Below, in pieces: positions 26,264 to 35,318 of a stretch of 64,000 nt of DNA (within the stretch, counting starts at the first letter, position 1; the number at the start of each line of letters is the position of its first letter). The notes under the pieces were generated by a model, which was not told where the DNA came from, did not search any database, and saw only the letters and a list, made by a program, of their open reading frames with translations. Origin of the DNA: Deinococcus indicus (lineage in GTDB: Bacteria > Deinococcota > Deinococci > Deinococcales > Deinococcaceae); the NCBI RefSeq assembly GCF_002198095.1, contig NZ_NHMK01000030.1:62001-126000 (forward strand), read 5' to 3'. A program made the position numbers and the translations under genes.

Positions 26264-27217
26264 GTGCCCCCCACCTCCCCTTCCCTTCCGACCGGCCCTG
26301 ACGCGCAGACCACGCGGCTCGCCCTGACCGGCGTGATCGTCACCGTGATCCTGTGGGGCGGGAACGTGGTGCTGCTCAAGGCGCTGCTGTCGCACCTGAA
26401 CGCCGAGAGCATCAACACCGGCCGTTTCCTGCTGGCCTCGGCAGTGCTGGTCACGCTGGCCGTGCGCGCCCACGGCTGGCCCCGCTGGACCCGGCGGACG
26501 TGGCTGACCGTGGCGGCCGTGGGCCTGCTGGGTAACAGCGTGTTCCAGACGCTGTTCCTGATCGGCATCCGGCTGTCCCCGGCGGGCGTGGCGGGCGTCG
26601 TGAACGGGCTGGTGCCCGTGCTGGTGCTGCCGCTGGGCCTGCTGCTGGGGCAGGCGGTCACGCGGCGGCAGGCGGCGGGCGTGGGCGTGGCCTTCGCGGG
26701 CCTGCTGACGCTGCTGCTCCTGACCCGGCAGCCCGGTTCGCCCGTCCCGCTGGCCGGACTGGGGTGGCTGCTGGCCGCCGCGACCGCCTGGGCGCTGTAC
26801 ACCCTGTTCAACCGCACGCTGTCCGGGCGGGTGGGGGCGCTGCCGTTCGTGGCGTTCAGCCTCGCACTGGGCAGCCTGCCGTACCTGCTGTACGCCGCGC
26901 CGCACGTGCAACTGGCCGGCACGCCGCCGCTGGCGTGGGTGGGCGTGGCCCTCAGCGGGCTGGGCGCGAACGTCGTGGCGTACCTCGCGTGGGCGCGCGG
27001 CGCGCAGGTGCTCGGCGCAGCCCGCACGAGTGTCTGGAACACCCTGGCCCCCATGGTCGCCCTGATCCTGAGCGCCGCGCTGCTGCACGAACGCCTGCCC
27101 CTGAGCGTCTGGGCGGCCGCCGCCGTGATCCTGGGCGGCGCGGCCCTCGCCAACTGGCCCGGCCGGACGGCTACCCCCCCGGCCAGCGGCGCCACGGAAA
27201 AAGCCCCCACCGGGTAG
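26264..27217 (+). CDS. EamA/DMT-family transporter
   Basis: 317 residues with about ten hydrophobic helices in two EamA halves (e.g. LTGVIVTVILWGGNVVLLKALL and AGLGWLLAAATAWALYTLFN). Conserved points: NTGRFLLAS and the second-half ALGSLPYLLYAAP. These export small metabolites such as amino acids; the substrate is unknown. GTG 26264 lies 7 bases after TATCTT (26251-26256), a leaderless start, and keeps a short cytoplasmic N-terminus. Confidence 0.9.
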   Translation: MPPTSPSLPTGPDAQTTRLALTGVIVTVILWGGNVVLLKALLSHLNAESINTGRFLLASAVLVTLAVRAHGWPRWTRRTWLTVAAVGLLGNSVFQTLFLIGIRLSPAGVAGVVNGLVPVLVLPLGLLLGQAVTRRQAAGVGVAFAGLLTLLLLTRQPGSPVPLAGLGWLLAAATAWALYTLFNRTLSGRVGALPFVAFSLALGSLPYLLYAAPHVQLAGTPPLAWVGVALSGLGANVVAYLAWARGAQVLGAARTSVWNTLAPMVALILSAALLHERLPLSVWAAAAVILGGAALANWPGRTATPPASGATEKAPTG

Positions 27218-27225
27218 GCGGGGGC
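27203..27225 (-). terminator. Intrinsic terminator for the terC transcript inside the DMT gene end
   Basis: On the minus strand GCCCCCGCC pairs with GGTGGGGGC (one mismatch) and is followed by TTTTTCC. The T-tract lies on the minus strand, so the site ends the terC transcript ~200 nt beyond its stop, overlapping the last codons of the convergent DMT gene. Confidence 0.7.
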
Positions 27226-27325
27226 GCGCAGACAGCTGCTCAATGGTGCGGACACTTTCAGGCGCCAGAGGGGACAAGCATCGACCACGTCTTCTGTCAC
27301 GCCATGCCTGCTCACCCCCTCCCAG

Positions 27326-27346
27326 CCTCCCCCCTCAAGGGGGAGG
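27326..27346. repeat. CCTCCCCC/GGGGGAGG hairpin
   Basis: Eight-base perfect arms around a short loop, in the terC-DMT gap. A near-identical hairpin lies at 55608-55628, so this is a dispersed small hairpin motif, perhaps also a terminator. Confidence 0.55.
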
Positions 27347-27425
27347 GGTCAACACGGCGTGTCCATCGCCGGTCTGCCCTGAAGTCATGAACCTGTCCAC
27401 ACCATTGCCGATTCAGCCTGCCCGT

Positions 27426-28190
<765 letters not shown>

Positions 28191-28358
28191 CTTGTCACTC
28201 CCTGAATACAGAAAACGGGCGCCGACACGCGCGCCCACGACACCGCCCCACCCTCCTGCCACCGCGCCCGTGCCACGCGACCGACGTTCATGCTGACCGG
28301 ACGCCCGCGCCGCTGCATGGCAGGACGCTCAAGAATCTTCATGCAACCGGGGGTTACC

Positions 28359-28967
28359 TCATGGAGCGGGAGGGCGGGACGTCGCGCCGTCCAGGAACAC
28401 GGCCAGCAGCGCCCGCCCCATCGCCTGCGGATCGCTGGACGGCGCGCCCGTCACCAGCGGGTACGTGAGCGCCAGGAACGCCCGCGCCAGCATCGCCGGA
28501 GCCACGTCCGCGCGCAACTCGCCCCGCGCGGCCGCCAGCTCGAACAGCTCGGACAGGCCCCCGATCCACACGCGGCGGTACTCGCGCTCGAACGCGCCGC
28601 GCCGCTCGGGGCTCACGTGCCGTAACTCGCCCGCCAGTTGCAGACCCACCCGCTGCTCGGGCGCACTGGCCAGCAACTCGTACACCAGCGTATCCAGTTG
28701 CAGGCGGATACCCACCTGCGCGTTCGCCGCCGCCACCAGCCGCGCCAGTCCCGCCAGCGTGCCCTCCAGCATCGCCAGGAACAGCGCCTCCTTGTCCGCG
28801 TAGTGGTGATACAGGGCGGGTTTCGTCACCCCGACCGCCTCCGCGACCTCGCGCATGCTCACGCCGTGATACCCGCTCTGCACGAACAGCCGCGCCGCCT
28901 CCTGCTGAATGCGGGCGCGGGTCGTATCGGGCAGGGCGGCAGGAGCAGACACAGGAGGAACCGTCAT
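28359..28967 (-). CDS. TetR-family transcriptional regulator
   Basis: 202 residues. N-terminal helix-turn-helix: IQQEAARLFVQSGYHGVSMREVAEAVGVTKPALYHHYADKEALF. The C-terminal ligand domain (VGLQLAGELRHVSPERRGAF...) is variable. The ATG at 28967 is placed 8 bases after TATCAT (minus strand, 28976-28981). It is divergent from the phospholipase gene and upstream of terC, either of which it may regulate. Confidence 0.88.
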   Translation of the reverse strand: MTVPPVSAPAALPDTTRARIQQEAARLFVQSGYHGVSMREVAEAVGVTKPALYHHYADKEALFLAMLEGTLAGLARLVAAANAQVGIRLQLDTLVYELLASAPEQRVGLQLAGELRHVSPERRGAFEREYRRVWIGGLSELFELAAARGELRADVAPAMLARAFLALTYPLVTGAPSSDPQAMGRALLAVFLDGATSRPPAP

Positions 28968-29019
28968 TACCGCCCATGATACCTGCGGCCCGCCCTGGCA
29001 TCCCCCTGACAGGCCGGCG

Positions 29020-29025
29020 TACACT
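29020..29025 (+). promoter_or_regulatory. Candidate -10 (TACACT) for the phospholipase gene
   Basis: TACACT lies 66 bases upstream of the phospholipase ATG, which has its own Shine-Dalgarno, so this would be a leadered transcript. No strong -35 (CTGACA is only 8 bp away). Confidence 0.4.
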
Positions 29026-29090
29026 GAAAGGCGATCCACAACCCAGCCCCGCGCCCCCCCGCACCCCGAGCCCTGCCCACAGGAGTCGCC

Positions 29091-29726
29091 ATGCGTTCAC
29101 TCATGCTGCCCGCCGCCCTGCTGTCCCTGACCCTCGCCGCCTGCTCGCAGACCGCCGCGCCCACCGGCACCCCCAGCGCCCGCGACTACGCCGCCCGCCC
29201 CGAACTGCAGGACCCGGACAGTCAGGCCATCCTCGCCCGCTACGGCAACGACCCCGGCCTCCTCGCCACGCTGCGCGAAGCGTACGGCGAGACGCCCCGC
29301 ATCCTCACCCTGCCCGCCGCGCCCACCATCAGCGGGCAGGACCTGAGCAGCGACCGCCTCGCCTACGTGAAACGCACCGGCTGGGGCACGGTCGGCAACT
29401 ACAACGGCCAGTACGCCGCGTACAACGGCACCAGCCTCCCCTACCCCGGCCTGGACTGGACCCGCGACGGATGCAGCGCCCCCGACGGCCTGGGCCTGGG
29501 CTACCGCGAGGACTTCCGCCCCGCCTGCAACGTCCACGACTTCGCGTACCGCAACCTCAAGGTCTACCAGCGCACCGACGCCAACCGCAAAACCAGCGAC
29601 GAGGCCTTCCACACCAACATGAAAGCCATCTGCAACGCCAAGAGCTGGTACAAGCAACCCGCCTGCTACAGCGCCGCCTACGCCTACTACCAGGCCGTGC
29701 GCATCGGCGGCAGCGACAGCTTCTGA
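29091..29726 (+). CDS. Prokaryotic phospholipase A2-type lipoprotein
   Basis: 211 residues. Lipobox LSLTLAACS near 18; the C-terminal half has [10 protein letters not shown], then [14 protein letters not shown] with the His-Asp catalytic pair of the small prokaryotic/fungal PLA2 family, and paired cysteines (AICNAK, QPACYS). It would hydrolyse the sn-2 ester of phospholipids at the envelope surface. AGGAGTCGCC precedes the ATG. The cysteines imply disulfides, again fitting the DsbA/DsbB pair. This family is better known from actinomycetes. Confidence 0.88.
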   Translation: MRSLMLPAALLSLTLAACSQTAAPTGTPSARDYAARPELQDPDSQAILARYGNDPGLLATLREAYGETPRILTLPAAPTISGQDLSSDRLAYVKRTGWGTVGNYNGQYAAYNGTSLPYPGLDWTRDGCSAPDGLGLGYREDFRPACNVHDFAYRNLKVYQRTDANRKTSDEAFHTNMKAICNAKSWYKQPACYSAAYAYYQAVRIGGSDSF

Positions 29727-29733
29727 ACACGAA

Positions 29734-29770
29734 GCGGGCAGCGGAGCGCACTCAGGCCTCCGCTGCCCGC
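29734..29770. terminator. Bidirectional hairpin terminator
   Basis: GCGGGCAGCGGAG (29734-29746) pairs perfectly with CTCCGCTGCCCGC (29758-29770) between two convergent genes. Confidence 0.75.
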
Positions 29771-29777
29771 CCACCGC

Positions 29778-30068
29778 TCAGGCCGGGTTCGTCCAGTACG
29801 CCCAGGTATGACCGCCCGCGCAGGTCGCCGTGAACTCCGGGCCGCGCTTGCTGACCTTGCCCGGCTGACCGCACTGCGCGCACACCGGCTTGGCTGGCGT
29901 GTTCCCACCGCAGTCGCCGCACTTCAGGTAGTACCCATACTTCCCGAACTGCACCGTCACGTTCACGCCCGAGCACGCGCGGCACGCCACGTCCGGACGG
30001 GGCCGTGCCTGCGCCTGCCGCTCCTGCGACGTGCGGACGCTGGCCCGTGATCTGTCCCCGCTACCCAC
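29778..30068 (-). CDS. Small zinc-ribbon protein
   Basis: 96 residues with two CxxC-type zinc modules: VACRACSG..YYLKCGDCGGNT and PVCAQCGQ, then TCAGGHTW. The text CRACSGVNVTVQFGKYGYYLKC resembles the C-terminal zinc ribbons of NERD/topoisomerase-like nucleases, so it may be a stand-alone relic or partner. It lies 3 bases after lysA. The GTG at 30068 is only one base from AAGGAG, and no other start exists in frame, so the true start is unclear. Confidence 0.5.
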   Translation of the reverse strand: MGSGDRSRASVRTSQERQAQARPRPDVACRACSGVNVTVQFGKYGYYLKCGDCGGNTPAKPVCAQCGQPGKVSKRGPEFTATCAGGHTWAYWTNPA

Positions 30069-30071
30069 TCC

Positions 30072-31220
30072 TTATTCCCCGCTCTCTTCCAGGCGCCAGA
30101 TGTCCTGCGGCGTTTCGCGCTGGCGGATGACGGTCCACTGGTCGTGGTCCCAGAGCAGTTCGGCGGGGCGGGCGCGGGTGAGGTAGGTGCTGCTCATGGC
30201 GGCGCCGTACGCGCCGGCCTCGTGGATGGCGAGGAGGTCGCCGGGCTGCGGGTCGGGCAGGGTGACGTCGCGGGCGAGGAGGTCGCCGCTCTCGCAGGCG
30301 GGGCCGGCGAGGTCCCACTGGGCGGTGCCGCCCCGCTCCCAGAGGGGGGTGACGGGGTGCTGCGCGCCGTACAGCATGGGGCGCAGCAGTTCGGTCATCC
30401 CGGCGTCCACAAGAACGAAGTTGCGTCCGGTGCGTTTGGTGCCGACGACGCGGGTGAGGAGGGTGCCGGCCTGCGCGACGAGGTACCGGCCGGGTTCGAC
30501 CCACAGCTGCGCGCCGAAGGTGGCGGCGGCGGCGCGGGCCTCGCGGGCGATACCGTGCAGGTCGGCGCCCAGGCCCCAGCCGCCCCCGGCGTCGAGGACG
30601 TCCAGCGGACCGGTGTGGGCGCGCAGTTCGCCGAGGCGGTGGAAGGCGGCGGTGAAGTCGTGCGCGTCGCGGATGGCGCTGCCGATGTGGACGTGCAGGC
30701 CCAGGGCGGTGTGCCCGGCGGCGCGCAGGGCGTCCAGCACGCGGGGGGCCTGTTCCAGGGTGACGCCGAACTTGCTGCCGGCGGCGCCGGTGGCGAGGTG
30801 GTCGTGCGTGCTGACGTTCAGGGCGGGGTTCACGCGGACCAGTGCGCGGGAGGCGGGCGGCAGCAGCGCGACCTCCTCTTCGCGGTCGAGGATGAAGGTC
30901 GCGCCGAGCTGCGCGCCGGTGGCGTACTCGCCGGGCGTCTTGGCGGGGCCGTTCACGAGGATGCGCTCACCAGTGGCACCCACTCGGGCGGCGCGGGCGA
31001 GTTCCCCGGCGCTGACGCATTCGAAGCCGACGCCCTGGGCGTGCAGGCGGCGCAGCAGGGTCAGGTTGGGGTTGGCTTTCATGGCGTAGTACACGCGGGC
31101 GTCCCCGAACGCGGCGCGGACGCGGGCCAGCGCGGCGTCGAGTTCGGCGGCGTCGTAGACGTACAGGGGCGTGCCGTGCTGCTGCGCGGCGGTGTGGAGG
31201 GCCTGTGGGGGGATGCTCAT
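30072..31220 (-). CDS. lysA: Diaminopimelate decarboxylase (group IV PLP decarboxylase)
   Basis: 382 residues. PLP Schiff-base lysine in YYAMKAN (K48), the glycine loop DAGGGWG, the specificity helix region LWVEPGRYLVA, and active-site CESGD plus GAYG. By family it converts meso-diaminopimelate to lysine. Deinococcal peptidoglycan is known to contain ornithine rather than diaminopimelate, so the physiological substrate merits caution. ATG 31220 lies 7 bases after TACACT (minus strand, 31228-31233). It is divergent from mnmA. Confidence 0.93.
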   Translation of the reverse strand: MSIPPQALHTAAQQHGTPLYVYDAAELDAALARVRAAFGDARVYYAMKANPNLTLLRRLHAQGVGFECVSAGELARAARVGATGERILVNGPAKTPGEYATGAQLGATFILDREEEVALLPPASRALVRVNPALNVSTHDHLATGAAGSKFGVTLEQAPRVLDALRAAGHTALGLHVHIGSAIRDAHDFTAAFHRLGELRAHTGPLDVLDAGGGWGLGADLHGIAREARAAAATFGAQLWVEPGRYLVAQAGTLLTRVVGTKRTGRNFVLVDAGMTELLRPMLYGAQHPVTPLWERGGTAQWDLAGPACESGDLLARDVTLPDPQPGDLLAIHEAGAYGAAMSSTYLTRARPAELLWDHDQWTVIRQRETPQDIWRLEESGE

Positions 31221-31359
31221 GCCGGGGAGTGTAGCGGGCTGCCTGCGGTGGGGTGGGGGCCGGGTGGTGCGGTCCACACGGGTGCGCGGCGGGGAACGGA
31301 GCGAATTGCCGCGCGCGTCACCGCCGCCCTGGTGGGGGTCTGTTAAGCTGCGCGGCTGT

Positions 31360-32538
31360 ATGAGTGCCCCGACCCCTGCTTCCGCGACCGTCCCCGCCCC
31401 TGCCGCCGCTGCGGGGGAACGGGTGCTGTGCGCCATGTCCGGCGGCGTGGACAGCAGCGTCACGGCGGCGCTGCTGAAGGATCAGGGGTATCAGGTGGTG
31501 GGTGCCATGATGCGTTTCTGGCCGGACGACAAGCGCACGGACACCTTCGACTCGTGCTGCTCGCCCGACGCTGCGTACGAGGCGCGCCGCGTGGCCGAGC
31601 AGGTGGGCGTGCCGTTCTATCTGCTGGATTACCGCGAGCAGTTCCAGCGGCACATCGTGGGGCCGTTCATCGACGAGTACAGCAAGGGGCGCACGCCGAA
31701 CCCCTGCGTGAACTGCAACACCAAGGTGAAGTTCGACGAACTGGTGAAGAAAGCCAAGATGCTCGGCTGCCGCTACGTGGCGACCGGGCACTACGTGAAG
31801 CGCGTGGAGAACGCGCGCGGCGAGGTGGAATTCCATCGGGGCGACGATCCCCGCAAGGATCAGACGTACTTCCTGTGGGGCACGCCGCGTGACGCGCTGC
31901 CGTACATCCTGTTCCCGGTGGGCGAACTGGAGAAACCGCAGGTACGTCAGATCGCCGAGGAACGCGGCCTACTGACCGCGCAGAAACCCGAGAGTCAGAA
32001 CATCTGCTTCGTGCCGGGCAAGGTGCAGGACTTTGTTGCCGAGCACATCCCGCAGGCGCAGGGCTTCATCCGCGAGATCAGCAGCGGCGAGGTCGTCGGG
32101 GAGCACCTGGGCACGCAGTTCTACACGCTGGGCCAGAAGAAGGGCCTGGGCCTGTACCAGTCGCACCGCGTGCGGCACGTCGTGCACCTGGCACCCGACA
32201 CGAACACCGTCTGGGTGGGTGACTACGACGACTGCCTGTGGACCGGCCTGAAGGCGCAGAGTGCCAACTACCTGATCGACCTGACCGAACTGCCGGGGGA
32301 ACTGGAGGTGCAGGTCCGCTACCGCACCGCGCCCGTCAAGGCCCGCGTGATCCGCGCCGACGAGAGCGGCTTCGAACTGGCCTTCCAGGACCCGCAGTTC
32401 GCGGTCGCGCCCGGCCAGAGCGCCGTGCTGTACGCCGGACCGCGCCTGCTGGGCGGCGGCCTGATCGAGGACCACGTCCCCGCCCTGCCCGAACCGAAAG
32501 CCCCGCCGAAGAAACGCCCGGCCGTGCTGCTGTCCTGA
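31360..32538 (+). CDS. mnmA: tRNA-specific 2-thiouridylase MnmA
   Basis: 392 residues. PP-loop AMSGGVDSSV (~25-34), the catalytic cysteine region TPNPCVNCNTKVKF and the partner NICFVPG, with the C-terminal beta barrel (YTLGQKKGLGLY). It thiolates U34 of tRNA-Glu/Gln/Lys. An alanine/proline-rich 20-residue extension precedes the domain. TAAGCT lies 10 bases before the ATG, a weaker match to the leaderless spacing. The stop codon shares one base with the next ATG. Confidence 0.95.
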   Translation: MSAPTPASATVPAPAAAAGERVLCAMSGGVDSSVTAALLKDQGYQVVGAMMRFWPDDKRTDTFDSCCSPDAAYEARRVAEQVGVPFYLLDYREQFQRHIVGPFIDEYSKGRTPNPCVNCNTKVKFDELVKKAKMLGCRYVATGHYVKRVENARGEVEFHRGDDPRKDQTYFLWGTPRDALPYILFPVGELEKPQVRQIAEERGLLTAQKPESQNICFVPGKVQDFVAEHIPQAQGFIREISSGEVVGEHLGTQFYTLGQKKGLGLYQSHRVRHVVHLAPDTNTVWVGDYDDCLWTGLKAQSANYLIDLTELPGELEVQVRYRTAPVKARVIRADESGFELAFQDPQFAVAPGQSAVLYAGPRLLGGGLIEDHVPALPEPKAPPKKRPAVLLS

Positions 32539-32963
32539 TGCTGGCGCACGTGCGCCGGGTTCACGCGGCCCTTCTAGACCGCGAGGGCCTCACGCCAAGC
32601 GCGCTGGCCAACCTGCTGGACGGGTTGCGGCGGGAGGTGCAAGCGCTGCCCTGCACTGTCCCTGAATCGGACACACCCCCGCGCGAGGAAGATCACCACC
32701 TGCGCGCCTCTATCGCCGGGGCGTGGCCGGAACTCGGCTTCTACGACCCGGCCACCGGCCGCGCCCTGGGCCACTGTGACCTCCCCACCGAGATCGGCGA
32801 CGCGCTGGACGACCTGACGGACCTCGCCCTCGACCTGGGCACCGCTCTCGCGCTGGCCGACACGGACGAGGCCGATGCGCTGGCGTGGCTGCGCTTCTCC
32901 CACGACATCCACTGGGGCGACCACGTGCAGGACGTCACGCGGCACCTGCGCTGGCTGGGCTAG
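32538..32963 (+). CDS. DUF5063-like protein
   Basis: 141 residues. TSLALANLLDG-like N-terminal helix (LTPSALANLLDGLRREVQAL), then ELGFYDPATGRALGHCDLPTEIGDALDDLTDLALDL and the conserved WLRFSHDIHWGDHVQDVTRHL end typical of DUF5063. Acidic, soluble. The start overlaps the mnmA stop (TGATG), so it is coupled to mnmA. No known function. Confidence 0.75.
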   Translation: MLAHVRRVHAALLDREGLTPSALANLLDGLRREVQALPCTVPESDTPPREEDHHLRASIAGAWPELGFYDPATGRALGHCDLPTEIGDALDDLTDLALDLGTALALADTDEADALAWLRFSHDIHWGDHVQDVTRHLRWLG

Positions 32964-32994
32964 ACCCGCGAACTGACCGTCGTGGGGGGCGGGG

Positions 32995-33396
32995 TCAGCG
33001 CTGGCGTCTGTTCTCCACGGCTTTCAGGTGACTGCGGATTCCTCGACCGGCCAGCGGTTCATCCCGGAATCGTGGAATGACGTGGAAATGGGCGTGCATC
33101 ACATGCTGTCCCCCGACAGCCCCCACATTCCACCCGGCGTTGTATCCGTCAGGCGCGATGACCGCGTCCAGATACGCCCTGGCCTGCATGAGGAGATCCT
33201 GGGTGGCGGTCCATTCCTGTGGCGTGAGATCGAACACCGTGGGTCGGTGGGCTTTCGGGACGATGATCCCTGCTCCTTCCAGGGCTCCCATCTCGCTGGG
33301 CTTGATGCTCAGGAGGCAGTGGTCATTCTCGAGAACAAACGCATTTCGGCGAAGCTCGGCAAGATCGCAGTAGGGGCAGGCGTGATCATCGTGCAT
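32995..33396 (-). CDS. HIT-family nucleotide-binding protein
   Basis: 133 residues. An N-terminal CPYC (C7, C10) zinc-type pair, IIVPKAHRPTVFDLT, and the histidine triad H101-A-H103-F-H105-VI. HIT proteins hydrolyse or transfer nucleotide phosphoramidates and dinucleoside polyphosphates. TATCTT (minus strand, 33406-33411) is 9 bases before the ATG. Freestanding gene. Confidence 0.92.
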   Translation of the reverse strand: MHDDHACPYCDLAELRRNAFVLENDHCLLSIKPSEMGALEGAGIIVPKAHRPTVFDLTPQEWTATQDLLMQARAYLDAVIAPDGYNAGWNVGAVGGQHVMHAHFHVIPRFRDEPLAGRGIRSHLKAVENRRQR

Positions 33397-33468
33397 TCGC
33401 CCCCGAAGATAGGGGATGACCCGGCGGCATATCGCGCCTGGGACACCCGTGAACTCTCCGAAGGGCCA

Positions 33469-34632
33469 CTAGACCCGCACGCTGAGCACGGGCACCAGCA
33501 TCTCCTCTGCCGTCCAGCCGCCGTGCAGGCCGAGCATGGGGGCGGGGCTGGTGGGGCGGCGGATGGCGTGTCCGGGGTGCGGGACGGCGATCAGGTCGCC
33601 CACGCGCGGGCGCAGTCGGGGGTCGGCGTGGGCGGGTGGGCCGAACAGGCCGCCGGTCCAGGCGTCGTCGGCGGTCAGGAGGGTGGCGTGCGGGGCGAGC
33701 AGCGCCGCGATTTCGGCGTGGTGCCCGGTCTGGGGGCGCAGGTACGCGGCGCGTTCCTCCCCGGCGACGGGGCCGCGCAGGGCGGTTTTCATGACCTTCT
33801 TCGTGATGGTGTCCACGTAGCCGTCCGGGGGCTGGGGGCTCTGTCCGTGGTCGGCGGTGAGGACGACCAGCGTGTCGCCGGTCCTGGGTAGCGCGGCCAG
33901 CAGGTCCGCGACGATGCGGTCGGTGCGGCGCAGTTCGGCGTGCGCTTCCGGGCTGTCGGGGCCATACCCGTGGCAGATCAGGTCGTACTCGGGGAAGTAC
34001 ACCAGGGTGTAGGACGGCTGCCCCGGCTGGAGGGTCGCGGCGGTCAGGGTAGGCGTTTCCTCTGGCTGCGCGTAGGGGTGGTATTCGGCGCCGTCACAGG
34101 CCCAGCGGGTCAGGACGCTGTGCTGGTACGCGGCGGGCATGACGACGTGCGCGGCCACACCCCGGTCATGCAACTGGCGGTACAGGGACGGCACGGCGGC
34201 CAGAAACCCCGCGTCCGCCAGGGGCGTGTGGGTGTAGACGTCGTACAGGCGGATGAGGTTCACGACGGCCTGCGCCTCGTCCAGCCAGACGGTCAGGCCC
34301 AGGTACCCGTGCTCGGCGGGCGCGCGGGCGGTGTGCAGGGTCGTCAGGGCGGCCATGGTGGTGCTGGGGAACACGCTGGTGACCGGACCCGGTGCGGGCG
34401 TCAGGCATGCCAGCGTGGGCGCGTCCCCGCGCGTGACCGCATCCCGCAGTTGCCCGGCGCCCAGGGCGTCCACGACGATCAGGACGACGTGCCGCGCGCC
34501 GTCCAGCGGCAGCGGGTGGCGGTACGGCGCATGGTGGGTGGTCACCCCGAAGTGCGAACCCAGGGTCGCGGCGAGGTTCAGGACGCTGCCGCCCGCGTAG
34601 TCGGGCCGGATCGCGTGCGGGGGCAGGTGCAT
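33469..34632 (-). CDS. Alkaline phosphatase-superfamily phosphodiesterase
   Basis: 387 residues. Metal and nucleophile motifs of the nucleotide pyrophosphatase branch: IVVDALGAG (D ligand), VTSVFPSTTMAALTT (Thr nucleophile region), YFPEYDLICHGYGPDS, VLTADHGQSP, and a later QTGHHAEI histidine. No signal peptide, so cytoplasmic. Substrate unknown. The ATG 34632 is 5 bases after TATCTT (minus strand, 34638-34643). Confidence 0.85.
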   Translation of the reverse strand: MHLPPHAIRPDYAGGSVLNLAATLGSHFGVTTHHAPYRHPLPLDGARHVVLIVVDALGAGQLRDAVTRGDAPTLACLTPAPGPVTSVFPSTTMAALTTLHTARAPAEHGYLGLTVWLDEAQAVVNLIRLYDVYTHTPLADAGFLAAVPSLYRQLHDRGVAAHVVMPAAYQHSVLTRWACDGAEYHPYAQPEETPTLTAATLQPGQPSYTLVYFPEYDLICHGYGPDSPEAHAELRRTDRIVADLLAALPRTGDTLVVLTADHGQSPQPPDGYVDTITKKVMKTALRGPVAGEERAAYLRPQTGHHAEIAALLAPHATLLTADDAWTGGLFGPPAHADPRLRPRVGDLIAVPHPGHAIRRPTSPAPMLGLHGGWTAEEMLVPVLSVRV

Positions 34633-34678
34633 GGGTGAAGATAGCTGCCCGCGCCGGGAGGGCACCTTGAGGCTTCGT

Positions 34679-35128
34679 TCAGCGCCGTCCGTGGCATGGC
34701 AGGAACGCTCCGGTGCGCGCCCGGTACGCGGCATGGTCGGGGTGACGTCCGGCCAGCGCGGCGTCCTCGATGCCCGCCTTGTGTCGCAGCAGACCCGCGA
34801 GCAGGAGGGTGCCCGTAGCGCTCACCCCTCCGCCCCGCGCGACCGTCCAGCCGCCCGCCAGCAGGAGCAGCGCCGTGTAGATCGGGTGCCGCACGAGACG
34901 GTACGGGCCGCGCTGCACCAGCGTGCCCCCCGCGACCGGGGTGGGCAGCGGCGTGAGGTTCCGTCCCAGGGTGCGCCCGCTCCAGACGAGCAGGCACAGG
35001 CCACCTGCGCCGAGCGCCGCGCCCGCCGCCCGGACGGATCGGGGGCGACCTCTCCCCCGGCGCCCGCCCGCGAGAATGACGATCAGCAACGCCAGCTGCG
35101 CGGCGACCAGTACGCGGTCGCGGTTCAT
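34679..35128 (-). CDS. Isoprenylcysteine methyltransferase-like (PEMT/ICMT) membrane protein
   Basis: 149 residues. Hydrophobic helices (VLVAAQLALLIVILAG and GAALGAGGLCLLVWSG) precede the family motif QRGPYRLVRHPIYTALLLL and a C-terminal acidic/His segment (IEDAALAGRHPDHAAYRARTG). Such enzymes methylate small or lipid substrates from SAM at the membrane. The ATG at 35128 is chosen because GCAGGAG precedes it. Repeat copy 3 lies upstream. Confidence 0.85.
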   Translation of the reverse strand: MNRDRVLVAAQLALLIVILAGGRRGRGRPRSVRAAGAALGAGGLCLLVWSGRTLGRNLTPLPTPVAGGTLVQRGPYRLVRHPIYTALLLLAGGWTVARGGGVSATGTLLLAGLLRHKAGIEDAALAGRHPDHAAYRARTGAFLPCHGRR

Positions 35129-35164
35129 GGCTCCTGCCGCAGTGCTCACAGCTCACACCTCCTG

Positions 35165-35314
35165 CGGATTCCGTCTGTTTCGCCGACAACCCGGAACATC
35201 ACCGGGTTGCCAGCTCCACGCCCGGAACCCGCTTCGCTCCTTCTCTGCTGGCGCAGCTCTGCGAGTCGCATCCGCTCGGGTGAACAGGTTCTGCGCCCCT
35301 GTTCACCGGAGTCA
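35165..35314 (-). repeat. Dispersed noncoding repeat, copy 3 (long form)
   Basis: 150 bp, minus orientation. Ends CGGATTCCG (35165-35173) and CCGGAGTCA. The internal near-palindrome is CAACCCGG...CCGGGTTG. Like copies 4 and 5 it carries the ~20 bp CAGAGCTGCGCCAGCAGAG insert. Its edge is 5 bases from the stop codon of the D-2-hydroxyacid dehydrogenase gene. Confidence 0.8.
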
Positions 35315-35318
35315 ATCT

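Noticed and set aside
25868..27277. Long minus-strand frame across the DMT transporter
   Set aside because: Shadow of the transporter; Arg/Gly/Gln/Pro-rich and without start signals.
28191..28358. yybP-ykoY-type manganese riboswitch upstream of terC
   Set aside because: The conserved loop sequences and a terminator or sequestered ribosome site are not visible; only GC-rich sequence with an ordinary Shine-Dalgarno.
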